27,792 nt of DNA, taken from contig CM044499.1 in the NCBI GenBank assembly GCA_024364805.1, positions 76,954,904 through 76,982,695 on the forward strand, written 5' to 3'. Position numbers and translations under genes: made by a program. How positions within the stretch are numbered: position 1 is the first letter of the stretch; each line of letters begins with the position of its first letter. Of this stretch, positions 1-13,700 are shown piece by piece. The notes under the pieces are model-generated. The model did no database searches. It was given only the letters and a program-made list of their open reading frames with translations, and had not been told where the DNA came from. Source of the stretch: Euprymna scolopes. Its lineage: Eukaryota > Mollusca > Cephalopoda > Sepiida > Sepiolidae.

Positions 1-147
1 TTTTATATAACAAAGGTGAAAATTGGGATGTGCTAAATGGTCATCATTATAATTCAAATGCGGATATTTTTGTAAATGTCTGCCATGACATTATACCTGA
101 AGGTAAAGCTACTGGATGTTCTTCTGATAGTGCCATTTGTATGAAAG
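1..147 (+). CDS. IGF2R: Exon 1 of window: IGF2R-like, MRH domain 4, first half
   Basis: The open frame enters from outside the window with bases 1-2 finishing a codon, then runs 48 codons (LYNKGENWDV to SAICMK). It ends at a consensus donor, AAAG|GTAAGA, leaving one base over (phase 1). It contains the FVNVC strand and GKATGC, which align with FINIC and GKARGC of human domain 4. The residue after the SAIC cysteine is Met, not the Gln needed for mannose-6-phosphate contact, as expected for the non-binding domain 4. The exon's true 5' end is not visible. Confidence 0.92.
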
Positions 148-3100
148 GTAAGAAATTTAAAAATTATAATTGCAACTATCAAATAACAAATTATCAGAAT
201 TACCTACATTTTCAGTCATGTTTAGTTTAATGTCTGTTTTACATGCTGGCATGCATTGAATTGTTTAGAAATTAACTGACAATTTGCATTGAATTTGATC
301 CATAGTCATTTGATACTCATTAAGCAACATTCTGTAAATTTTAATTTTCTAGCACTTCCTGAAGTCTTCTATTTTACACGTTTTATAGAATCAAAACCAT
401 GTAATGAATTTTGTTCAAAATGAGGCATAGTAGCATTATATCTTGATTTTAATTTTCATAAAGGGATGGACAGCATGAAAACAAACCAAAATCTTAACAT
501 CTCCATCATTCCAGTATTTGTAGGAGCAATCAGACTTCTGAAAAAGAATTTCAAGAATTATTTAACCAAGTGGAAGAGATACAAACAATTGCACTTAAAA
601 AAGTCAGCCAGAATCTTAAAAATCTCTCGGGTGGATTGTATAAGATCATGAATGAATATCTGGTATTGAAGAGGATACCCTATTCCCAATTGAACAAAAT
701 AAAAAAATTAAAAAAAAAAAAAATTTTAAAGTACAAAACGGTTGTTTGGGGAATTTATTTTACAAATCTCAAAATGGATATTCTAGTTGAGTACAAGCTA
801 AAAAAAAAATGTACAAATAAAAATTAAAATGCCTTCACTGCATATAAAGCAGTAATCTTAATTTGTTTTTCTCTTTTTAGACATTCAAGGCAAGCCTGTG
901 AATCTTGGACGTTATACACAAGGACCGGTGTACAATCCAGTTAATAGCTATATTCAATTAACTTATTCAGAAGGAGATAAATGTGGTGACAAAAAGTACA
1001 AGACAATCATCACCTTTTATTGCCATCCTGGTAAGTAAATATTCAAACTTAGTTTCATGGATTCAAGGAATCTTAGATTCTAATATTACTGTTTTTAACT
1101 GAATGTACATATGTGTAATCTATTTAATATTAGCTAGTTTTGAATAATGGTTATTGCTGTTTGGTTGCACTTCAAGAATTGTTAAAGTAAACACTGTCTG
1201 GTCTCATTAGAAATGAAATCCATTGAACATAGGAATTACAGATATAGCAGACAGATGAGGAATTGCATTGTCAGAGAATGAAAGGATTTTAGTTATAAGT
1301 CAGTGGCAAGAAATGAAGCCAAAGAGGCAGTTTAATATGGGATAAAGGATTAGAACAAATCGAGATTTTTTTTAATGTGACCAGACTAAACCTAAAATAT
1401 GGAAGGTGATGTAGTTCAAGTGTGGCTGAATTGTTTTATTACAAATAGTTTAATTTGATTTTAGTTTCTCCAACTGTTCAAATCTCACTTAGACCTTCAC
1501 CACTAGACACTCAACATCACAAGCTAGACAAGAAATCCATGCACCCCATGATATAACAAAAATATTGAAATGTCAAAGTTTGTTAATCAAAAAGGTTTTA
1601 GATTTTTTTCTATTTGTTGATTGCTTTTCCTTTTCCTCTCCTTTCAATTTCCTCCAGGTCAGTTAAACAGCATTCCTGTTTTGATTTCAACATCTGAATG
1701 TAATTACTATTTGGAATGGCACACAGCTGCTGCATGTGTACAGATGCAAATATTTGGTGCTAATTGCCGTTTATCTGATGATACTTTGGGTAAGTTTGGA
1801 ATGAACATTTTTTTTTAACTTATTTTATTTGACAAATTGTTTTTTTAATTTCATCAAAGGCCTCAATTACTTTCATTCAATTAAACCTTTTAATTTGAAT
1901 GGAACTTTTTTAAAACTTAGTAATATACAACAATTTTTTTAGTTTTAACATTGATAAAACAAAACCTTAAACATTTGTCTACTTACAACCACTGTCAAAT
2001 TTCCCCCATATCTTTATCTGTGCCCAAAACTAAACACAAATTCCATACTGTTTCTTCCATAAACAGTTTCTTATAACTACCTACTTGTAGAACTCTATAC
2101 TGCAGGGCTGCTTCTCAACTACATGGTCACTTTCAAGTCCAATGAAAACTAGTTCTTAAATAATCCTGTCCTCTTAAATAATGATATACTACCCAATTTT
2201 CTTCATTATTGTTCATTACGGTGTTTCACCAACCACTTGACGCTCATTAATCCTTATTCTCAAATGGCCTTCAAGCCTTAATAAGTGGTTACTCCCTTGT
2301 ACAAAAAATTTAAACTTTTTTTTTTTTTTTTTTCCCCTTTTGCATAACATTCTTTTGTGTTGGTATGGTTGCTCGGCGTTTCCATGTGTTTTTATCTTAA
2401 AATATATAAAACTATAAACTGTAAACGTTTTTATTAGTTCATCTTTCCCATTGTTTTAAGTAGTTTTATAGATTTGAATGATTCATGCAAACCAAACCTA
2501 AAAATAAGTCATCAACAGGTTAGAAAAATATTTAAATGAAATTTATTTATAAACACTTTAATAGAAAGCAACTCAATCTTAATTAAAATCAATGATCTAA
2601 AAATCAAGGCTAATCCTTTAATTGAAGAGCATATTTATTTTTAAACAATCCTCTTCATGGGATAATGAAAGCATAAAAAACTGGACAATGCTGGGTAGGT
2701 ATAAACAGTTTATCATAAATCAGTATCCCTACATAGCATTGCCCTGGAGTGTTACTTTAATTATTGTTTAGCTTTGTTTCTTTTTCTTTAATTATGCATT
2801 TTTTTTACCAAACTTTTTAAATTTTTAAATAAGATTTTGTAGGATAACTTTAATTATGGTATTGTTTGGTCATGAAACTTTGAAATTTTAAAATATAAAA
2901 CTATAACTGATTTTGTTAAAGTATGGTAATCTGTAAAATTATTGGATGTAAATAGCTTTCAAAACTTTTAAGCAATGCATCAAGATTTGCTAAGAATTTT
3001 AAACGCAGAAATAACTTTCTATTTAACAGGTCAAGTAATAAATGTCAAGTGCTTCTAAATTTTGAAGGGTCATGAAAATTCATTTTTTTTCCTACTATTA

Positions 3101-4744
3101 ATAAAATTAAAATGGCTGACTTTTACATAAAGATAGACATTCTGGTAAATTAATTTTGTAATTGAGTTTTAATGGAATCTTAATATTTCAACATTTATTT
3201 TGCACTGTTGCATTTTTTTGTATCAAATATTCGATTAATAGTAAATAAAAAAATAATTCAATCTATTCAAAGTGAATGCAAAAATATTTACACCTGAAAT
3301 TCTCATAATCTCTTGAATATCGATAAGCAAATAGTTTCCAAAGATTTAGTCTTAAATCTGGCATTGCTAATTTTCTTTATATCCAAAAAAACTCTAATCA
3401 AACATCATTGGAAAGAGCATAAAAAACAAAAATGGTCTTTAGATTTTACAATAGGTGTATTAGAACTGGAGTTATGACCAAAGTATTGGTAAATGCATGG
3501 TTCACTGGACAGTTTGTATACATTTGAATAGGACTGACTTAAGACAAACTTGTGACTGAAAATGGCAGGAAACAGAACTACCCGTCTTTAAAAAGCTGTA
3601 TCTTCAGATTTTTGAAGATGAAATTTTGAACACATTATCACAACACCATGAAGGTTCAGATGGCTGTATTTACAACCATCTTGCTTGGTAACTTAAGAAC
3701 TAATTAACATACTTAGCATATGTTTTATTTTAATGACTAAATAGAAACATAAAAATAGCTTTAAAAAAATGGAAGATGAGGCTTTATCATAATGTAAAGA
3801 ATCATATGAAGTGAATATTTGTCATCACACCGTGAAAAATCCAAGATGGCAACCACAACACAATTCATAGAAATGAACAAAATATGGCTTGTAGTATATG
3901 AAAGAAAATTTTGTACAGATTGCAATTGTTTTCAAGCACATTAAAAATTGCAGTATTGCAAGAATTTTCCATTAAGCCTAAATCAGAGTGGTGAGCCTTT
4001 CATTATACAAACCATCTTAAAACTACACATAATTACGTAAAAAAATAAAATAAAACGGGATTTATTCCTCATAAAAAAAAATTGGGTAACTTCCCTAAAA
4101 CATTAAGCAATCCTAAAATCTAAGATGTTAATATATATATATATATATATATATAAACACACTTATACACGCATAATTTAATTTCTGCCAAGTTTTTCAG
4201 TATGTTAATATTTAATTGCCAAAAATAGAATCGCACCATATTTTGGGGAGACAATTGACATGAAAGAGGCTGTGATGAGCGTCATTGACTCGCTCGCACA
4301 AGAGGATTTCCATGGGGCCTTCCAGAAGTTGTTGGAACAGTACAAGTACATTGCAGCCGGAGGAGATTACTTCGAATGGGACTAGTTTCATGTGTACTAG
4401 CAATGCAAGTGACTATACAAAAAAAGTCTGCAAACTTATTGACGGCACCTTGTATTTATAGAAAAGACTGAGATGAGCAACATCACGTCTATGAGAAGTT
4501 TCTGAGAAGATAGTAAGGCCTATTAAATTGCCGATTTGTTTCTGCATCTTATCAAGAACACTAAAATGAGAATCCACCAGCCCAAATATAAACAATACTT
4601 CATACATGGTTTGATAGATTTGTAGAGATAATAGCCTTAGGTGTGAGAAAGTCTTTAGTGATAGAGAACTTACTTTACAAGAAGTAGAAAGAGTGATGTA
4701 TGTACTAAGATTTGATGAGAAATAAAAACCCAAGAAGCTTCAGT

Positions 4745-4780
<36 letters not shown>

Positions 4781-7700
4781 CATGAGCATAGCCATCTATG
4801 AGAATCTCAGGAAGAATTGAAAGACTTAACTTGTCTTAACAGGTTTAAATGAAACAAACCACTTCGTACTTTAATCTACAACTGTAACCAGGTCAAATTC
4901 TAGGTTAACTGCATATTTCAAATGATCTGAGGGAGATGGGCAAAAAAAGCAACATTAGAATAGTGGGATCATCAGCATAGATGTTGATATAGAGAATAGT
5001 TAGACCTGAAGTAAAGCCCTGAGGAGCACCAGCATTCATAGGAAAAGAAAATGAAACACCAGAGTTACTCATAAGTGTTGATCAGATAGAAAAGACCTAA
5101 TGTTAAGAACTTTACCACCAATACCATAACATCAAAGTTTATGTAGAAAACCAGAATGCCACACTGTCAGATAAATGTCAAGTGCAACAGGCCTACCCTT
5201 TCCTGAATTATCCATAAACCGACAGATCTGCTAAATTACAACAGTTGAAAATCAGCAGTTAAATGAAAGTCATACTGAATATCACTAAAGAAACACAGAA
5301 TTTCCATAAAATCGACAAGCTTGCTGTTGACTAAGCTTTCAAAAACTTTGCTGATAAGGAGACTAACAGGATGATACTTGAGTCAGATCAATCACCAGCC
5401 TTTTTAAAGATAAGAACAGAAGACTCTTTCCAACAAGAATGGAAACATGATTTTGATAAACAGATTGAATAATTTTGAGAGGTTAGAAGAAAGTTTAGGA
5501 GCACATTTGAGAACTGGGGTTAAATTTGAACCAGAAGCCTTAAACTGGTCAAGATCAGAAAGAACCCTAGCAATTATCTTTGGATTGATAATTATAGAAT
5601 CAAGAGACTTATTAGTTTTCAAAGGAAAATCAGGAAGAACAGCGCCAGAATAATCAATAGAAAAATTGTCAGCAAAGAGATCAGCTTTATCTAGAAAAGA
5701 TGAAATAAACTGAAAACCATTAGAGGTGGAATAGCAAACTTGCCACTATTAATAACTTATAGATTCTCCAAAAATCAAGTTTGAATCCTGATAATGATTT
5801 TTTATTTATTTTATTTTATTTATTTTTTTTTTTAAGGTTATAATTTTGATTTATCACCTTTGACTAAGAACGGAACAGAAAAATATGAAGTTAGTGCCGG
5901 ATCTTACATCTACTACTTAAATGTATGCAAGAGTGTAAAAGGTACAGCTTGTCACTCTCCAGCAACTGGTGTTTGTCAAACAAAATCTGAACAGTAAGTG
6001 ACAAATTTTATTGTTTTAGAATTTTCTATTTGAATTATTCAGACTACTATTCTCATCTTATTTTAGAGGATGTAATCGCAGACTTTAGATGCGTCTTAAA
6101 TGTTGGAATGTGTATGGAATTTCAAACTACACCTTTTATTTAATCTGCAGGGGGTAGGGTTCTAAGTCAGTCATCCATGACTGGATAGAAGTGTTAAGGA
6201 CTTTTATTTTATATTTGGTATCAACCTTCAACCCTGGAAGACTGTCACATAGAACTGATTTTTACTCATTGCATCACATGGATTGAATAAAGGGTTCAAT
6301 TTGAAATTGTGTATAGATTCTAGGTGTACACTTTGGTTGACACTCCTCACCTTAATAGACTCAATGGACTTCAATGATAAGCATGCCATTATACATTTGA
6401 ATTTTACTATTCTCTTTGATCTCTTCTCAAAATATAAAAATATTAATATCAATACCACTATTTGCTCTTTCAACTTCACCTGAGGGCATTTCATTTAAAT
6501 GCTTTTAGCATGGAGTCATGATATCATCAATCTTTATAAAAACCTTTTTGTACGGTAGTCCTCGTTATCCACTTATTTTCATTTCATCTATCTAAACAGT
6601 CATCAAAGTTTCTAATAGCATTTTCATTTTTTAACTAAAGGATTTGTCTTAACCTATTTATGTTATGTGACTTGGAAATTTTCACAATTTATCATCTCCA
6701 ATTTTTTCTCGTCATCCATAAAATTTAACCCCCTACCTCCAGAGTGTTGCAGATGCTTGAAAGCTTAGTGATTAAATTATCTCAAATTAAAAGGTGCTAG
6801 TTAGAGCTATGACAACAGCATGTTCTTTTACTTGTTTTGATTCTCGGGTATATATCCATTGATATCGTATGTTTTTATGTAGTGGTGTGATTCTCGGTTG
6901 ATTGTCTGTCAGATATATACTAGAGTCAAAACAATTAAAAGAATATGCTGTTATAGCCCTAGTGATGCCAGATGGACCAGACAATTTTATGAGTGTATAT
7001 TAAAAAAATCGCAATATTTTTGTTAAACATCTATATTTGAAGCTCCATCCATTTGTAGGTTTATCAATTTGTCATGCTTAAATTTTAAATACAACTTTTC
7101 TCATTAAGAATGCAGTGTGACTGAGCATTAAAAATTTTATTTTGTCTTTTGTAATGTTTTAATTCTAAATTTTGTTTTCTCCTCCAAATCTGTCAGTTTT
7201 GCCAAAAATACTGGTGTTGCCAATGGCAATCTGATCTACTATAATGGCATCCTGAAATTGGTTTATAAAGATGGTGACAATTATCGTAGTAATCCTCCAG
7301 CTCCGAGAACAACAGTGATCACGTTTTTATGCGACATGAAATCAAAAATAGGTCATCCAGAGTTCATACAAGAAACTAATAGGACATATTGGTTTTCTTG
7401 GTATACTAAGTATGCTTGCACGTCTCCACCAGTTGAGTGCACTTTTAAAGATAAAATAAACAACAAACAGTATGACTTATCGCAGTAAGTATTGCTTTAT
7501 TTCATCTAATTATATTCAAGAATCAACTCTTCCAGAAATTTTAACTTTTCTACAGATTTTCCTAAGATGTTGTGACTTAATTTTTTTGTTTTACTCCAGA
7601 GAAAAAAAAATATCACTAGAAAATACTTGTATTATAAATGAACTAATAACGTTTCTTGCTACATTATTCTAATACATGAGCTGCCTCAAGAATTTTATAG

Positions 7701-10700
7701 TTCTGGTATTAAAGGATAAGTTTGTTTTAATTTTTTATATACTAATCATTTGTTTTAATTTTTTTATACTAATCAAGGACCACAGAAAATATGCAGTTTA
7801 CTTGCGCCAACTGTAAACAAATGTGTCAAACCTCTGATATAGGGAAATGCTTTTTTTTTTCTTTTTTTTTTTTTTCCAAAATATTTTAGAAACAAACCTT
7901 CCTTATTTATCAAACTGAAGATTTTATTTAGGTTGTATGTTTTATCCCAAATTGTTTGTTATCCATTTTTTTAGTCTGCACAGCTCAACTGAAAGGAACT
8001 AGTGTAAACCTGAAGTTCTCTTCAATTTGCTTATTTTCTGGGGTCCTTGAAACCTAATTGGTTCTATTTCCCTCCTTTCCTTAGTTTTCATTTTAATTTC
8101 TAATTTTTCAAAAATTAGTATTATATATGAAGCTAATGTTTATAGGTTTGAATAAAGAACAATAGAATTATAACTATGCTTACTAAGATAATTGTCGGAC
8201 ATCATCTTTACTCTTGTAATTGACAGTTTATTTCTATATAATAAACATTGCTCATGTATATAAGGCCCCCCTGATAAAACTGAGCCATTATTAGGCCAGT
8301 TTTATCATTTTTTATATTAACTTTACCTTTTGTATCTTAAAAGTATGTATTTGTAGAATGAATTTCACATATCAAAACTCTAAAATCCCCTTAAAACTGT
8401 ATCCTTAATGCTAGAAAAGCTCTCTTCATGGCAAAAACAGTCTATTCTAACATTTTCCTAACCCATAAGTTTATCTATGAACACATCTATAATACTGTAT
8501 TTTTAAGCCTGTTTAATTAACTAAAACTTTTCCGCAAAGACAAAAATACTTTCACTATTCTTACTACGCAATAAGACTTATCTATTTCATACCATGTAGC
8601 AAATACATCGATAAGACGCAACATTTTTTTACATAGGAGTCTAAAAAACGTTAAATTGGACAATATTGAAAATGCACTTATTTTGTATGTTTGAATTTAA
8701 TCATAATTTTGACTTCACTGAGGCCACATATCCAACAAAGATATTTTGTGGAAGCAGCTTTGATTTCCCACTCGAACAATATTGAGCAACAATTTGGATA
8801 GTGTCAAATCCATTCTACTTAATAAAAAAATATTATCAAACATTTATCGACTGATCTTTATTTTAAATTAAACGAGTATTTGAAAAAGACAATTATACTT
8901 GTAATTTTTATATACATTATATGGAGTAAAAATAATAAAATATAATTAAAATAACATAATTATTAATAAACAATTTTTTAAAATATTTCGTACAACTGAA
9001 ATGTACATAATTACTTATGCAGTTTACAGCATGTTTCTGTATTAATGATTTAAGAATGTTTGACCATTTTAATGTGAACTTGCATAAAAATTTATAGAAG
9101 TTTTGTATGGATTTGTTAATCTATTTTGTTTAAAATTTTATTTCTTTCCATATTTTTTTTTTTTAAGGCTGTCATTATTACATACAAATTGGAATGTTCA
9201 GGATAATTCTGACAGTAATGAAAAGAAAACCTACTATATTAACGTCTGCCGACCATTATCCCATGTTGCTATACAGCATGGATGCAGCTCTGTTGCCGGT
9301 GTTTGTGCAACACACTTTGTTAATGGAAAGGCAAGTCTTTTTGTTTTTAACGTTCTTTTTTGTTTAAAACAAATGTTTTTAATTTCTTTTAATTATCAGA
9401 ATTAAAAAAATTATACTTTTCAAAATAAGTTTAATTCCATATCTTTTGGCAAAATTAAATGACCCCCCCCCCTCCGTGTTAGAATACAATCTGAAGATTG
9501 TATTTGGATTATTCGGTGTACTGTTCTTATCTTGGATATTAATTTCACAGCATTTTTGCTGATCTAACCTTGACAGTGGTGCAAGAGTTCGAAGTGTTTA
9601 GTAAATCTTTTCTAAGTGGCAGTCTTTTGAAGATTGAAAATCAATACTCATTATCATGATACAAGAAAATTAAGAATTAAGACCTCTACCCATTTATCAC
9701 CTACAGTACGAAAGCAAACTGCCCATGTAGATTAAATAAAAGCTTCTATTAAATTCCATACAGATTGGAGTTCAACAAGACTCACCTGAAGGTCAGGTTA
9801 TATCAGCCAAAATATTGTGAGAATAACATCAAGATTAGAAATAAACTTTAAATATGTATGAATAATTTTTGTGTAGTGTCTATTTACATCTTTTATGTGT
9901 ATATAATTCTAATTTTTTTATTTTTTGAATAGCATAAAGTATTTATATCTTCCTAACTGTACAATGTCAAATATCTGATTTAGCTTCCTTTTTCATTCTG
10001 TTTTTATAAAACAAATTTCAAAAATGTATAAATCATGCTTTTTTATATTTGGATAATCTGTTCATGTTATGATGTAATCTTTTGTAGGAAGTTATTATGA
10101 ATGAAAACTTGGGTCAACCAATCTCTGAACCAACCCTGATTGGCAACGGATCTGATTTGGTGCTTAGATACACAAATGGAAAACAGTGCATAGATTCTGA
10201 TAACAAAACCACTAACTACTCTGCTACTATTCATTTCCGCTGCAAAAAGACCATGCTAGTAAGGCTTTTACAGAATGCAACAAATTTTTTTTTTTTACTT
10301 GATTTGTTAGTTGGTCAAAATGAGTTCAATTTATAATCAATATTTTTTTTAAATGGGGTGGGGGTGGTAAATTTTTAAACAATCGTATTTTTTCTTGACC
10401 AATAACTTTAAATTGTATTGTTAGTAAAACTAGATTAATTTTTAATTTGTTATAAAGTCAAATTACTGTGCACATGTATGCATATCTTGATTGGTTTTAG
10501 TTTAGAATGGAAATCAGTATTGTAATTTTAGTATTGTTCATTTATAGAATTCTTTACTGACATCACCCCAGAAATGAGATTTCATCACAGATGGTGGTTA
10601 GATGTCTGAAAATGCAACTTATAGAAACAGAAAATGAACAGTTTTAACTCCTGACTTTAGCCTTGCCTTGATACATTACATAGTGCCACAATGGATTGCA

Positions 10701-13700
10701 TGTTGGTCTCGATATTTTGTTTATAAACACTCCTTAGATTATAGTAATTTATAATTGCTATTGGATTTGAGGTCTAGATTGAAGGATGGAAAACAAAACA
10801 GGACAAGCACTCATAAGAATATTTAGTTTTAGATATACTAGCAATAATATATTCCTTCCAGTCATAATTTTTCTAAGACACATGGTTCTAATGGACAGTT
10901 GATTGTGACAATTTCTAGTTCTAAATTATAACAAAAAAGGAGGTAATACTTGGGAGGAGGGTCTTGTAAAACAGAACAGATACTATACTACCCCCCCTCC
11001 TCTGAATTTAGCATTGGAAGATAATAGTGGTGGGGGGCACAGATGTATCTACTGTAACTCTATGCAAGCCGTGAGTGCCCTAGAGTGGTATTTTGGTAAC
11101 TGAGCTATTTTTCCACTTCAGCCCTTACTTCAGTCACATAAGGCACAAAAGGTCTATACTAACATTGCTTTTTGCAACAATACTTAGACGGTTGTGTGCT
11201 CAGTGGGGCTTCTTGTGACTGAGCAGCCTTTTCAGGATAGCACTGCTCACCTAAGAATTTAGGAGGGGGACAAGAAAATGCTTCCTAAACAAGGTTGCCT
11301 TTGACCTGCAGCTGACGGCTGTCCATATTAACAGGAACAGAAGATATTATGCTAAACGACACTCATTCCAGCTCTGTTGCTGGAATGTGAGAACACTTAT
11401 TGACAATGGTAAAAGACTAGATTGGAAGACTGCAATTTTTGGCTAAGGAATTGCGAAGACAAAATGTAGACATTGCTGCACTCTGAGACGCATTTCACAG
11501 TTGAGGATCAACTGGTTGAGCGTGAATCCGGCTAAATGATCTTCTGATCTGGTAGATCTGTAAAGGAGAGGCGTGAGGCTGGTGTGTGCTTTGCAGTTAA
11601 GCACTTAATCGACAAGATCAAACAGCCAGTTGGCAGAAATGATCATGCAATAAGATTGAAAATTCCTCTTGCTGCTGGTCGTTACATGAATGTTCTTTCT
11701 GTCTATGCGCCGACTCTTACTTTGTTTGAAAACTATATTACTACTTTTATTCATATGCTAAGATCTGTTATCACCAGTTTGCCAAGTGCTGAGTTTGGTG
11801 GTTCTTGGTGACTTCAATGTACAGGTCGGATTAAACAAGACTTGGTCTCTGCTGGGTTATCACATTGGCAGTCAATTCAGATGGTCTGCTGCTCCTCCAT
11901 CTCTGCAGTCAACTAAATTTTATCACAATACTTTTTTTCACCAGAAGAACAAGGAGACCTGGTTCGATCCCCAGGCTAAACATGGCCATTTGCTTGATTA
12001 CATACTGTGTAGACATGGTGATCTTGGAAATTTTTGCAAAGTTAGAGTAATATGTGGTACTGATCATTTAATTTGCAAGAAAAGCGGTTTCAATGGAGTC
12101 GGTTCCTAAGTGTATTGATCTCTCCAAATTGAAGGATCCTGTTGTATGAAATTCCTTGAAATCTGCTTCTAACCAGATGGATTTCTCAGATTGTGATTGG
12201 GAGACAGTAAGAGATACAATATACCAAAAAGGTGTTGAAACTCTTGGATTGAAGGTTCCCACACATCGAGATTGGTTTGCTGATAACTCCAATCAAATTA
12301 ACCTTCAAATTGATAGAAACCAGAAAGCTTATTTGAAACTTCACTTTTGAACAGGCCAGCTTTCGCTGCTCACTTCTGTATGTAGTGAGGTTTAGTGTTA
12401 TGTGCGCCTCTGGTCCGAAATCCTCTTCAACTACACCACTTCTGGCAAAGGATGAGAGAACCTTGCTGAAAACCTCAGATGAAATTATGCATAGATGGCA
12501 TGAACACTTTGGTGATCTTTTCCTCAACCCATCCAATATTGATGTTGCTGCAATAGAAAGTATCTCTCAGTGTTTCATCTGAAACTTGATGCTGAGCCAA
12601 CTCTCGTAGAAACAGTTGACTGCATAAAACAAACTTGAACAAAGCCCCTGAGCTGGATGGCATTCCTGTTGAGCTGCTGAAACATGGTAGTGTCAATGTA
12701 CATTGTGTGGTCCACTCTTTGATACTGTCAGTATGGTAGGGTGACCCAGTTGCCAAAGACTGGATAGATGTCCTCCTGATTATGTTGTACAAAGTCTGAT
12801 TGTGGAAATTATCAAGGTATCTCGCTGACTGTGGTTGGAAAGGTAGTTGCACGGCTCTTGCTAAGCTGATTGGAGAAGTATATCTGTCCTGATATCCTTC
12901 TGGCATCCCAGTCTTGTTTTAGAGGTGGACAAGGGATCGTGGATATAGTGTTTTCTGCTAGACAGCTTTTGGAAAAGTGTATTGAACAGTGTATGCCTCT
13001 TTGCCAGATGTTTGTGGATTTAACCAAGGTGTTTGCCACAGTCAACCGTGAGGTTCTCTGGAAAGTGCTGGAAAAATTTGGCTGTGCACCTGCTTTTACG
13101 GAAAAGTTCAAGCAACTTCATAATATGAAGGGTTGTGTTGACTTCAATAGTCAGTTATTGGAAGAATTCCCCATTGATAATGGAGTGAAGCAGGGTGATA
13201 TAGCTGCACCAACATTGTTTTTGCTCTGACTGCTGTGCTCTGGTATAGTTTCCACGATTGCGATGTTGGTGTTTATATTAGATTCTGAACGACTGGAAAG
13301 GTGTTCAACCTCAGATTCCAAGCCAAAGCACTTGTTAAGTGAGCTGTTGTATTCTGACCTGGCGATACATTCCCCAGTAGATATGCAATTAGTGATGGAT
13401 TTCTTCACAAATGCTTGTAACTGCTTCAGACTGACAGTTGGCATTAAGAAAACTAAGGTCATGTACACTCCTGTGCCTAGTGATCTGTATGTGGAGTTTT
13501 CTGCAAAAACAAACAGCCCCCTTCCCTTCTCCTTTTTTTTTCCTTCCCAACCCCATCGGTGGGGCATTAGAATAGTCCCCCTGCAGAGAGTAAAAGCCTC
13601 AATGGGGCCACCGGTTGGCCGTGGGTGGCGACCCGTAATGCCTAGGANNNNNNNNNNAACACTTCACTTTGGCCTTGTACAAGACTAGACGGACGGTCGG

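Larger units (their letters stand above)
1790..5836 (+). other. Intron 3 (phase 1), 4.0 kb
   Basis: GTAAGT donor; the acceptor is a long T/A-rich tract ending TTTAAG. From 1790 to about 4130 it is AT-rich with an 18-T run at 2316-2333 and no element I can name. A TA dinucleotide repeat lies at about 4130-4155. The downstream part holds two transposon remnants that are listed separately. Confidence 0.9.

Noticed and set aside
4413-4733. 106-codon minus-strand open frame as a host gene
   Set aside because: Its second half is LINE RT tail (LDKMQKQIGNLIGLT, SHRRDVAHLSLFYKY); it is part of the dead LINE.
9331-9405. Exon 6 continuing past 9330 to the stop
   Set aside because: The frame stays open but the residues turn into Phe/Leu-rich intron translation, and similarity to domain 6 resumes only at 10088.
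13151-13567. 138-codon minus-strand open frame
   Set aside because: Antisense shadow of the older LINE RT crossing into the inner LINE leader.
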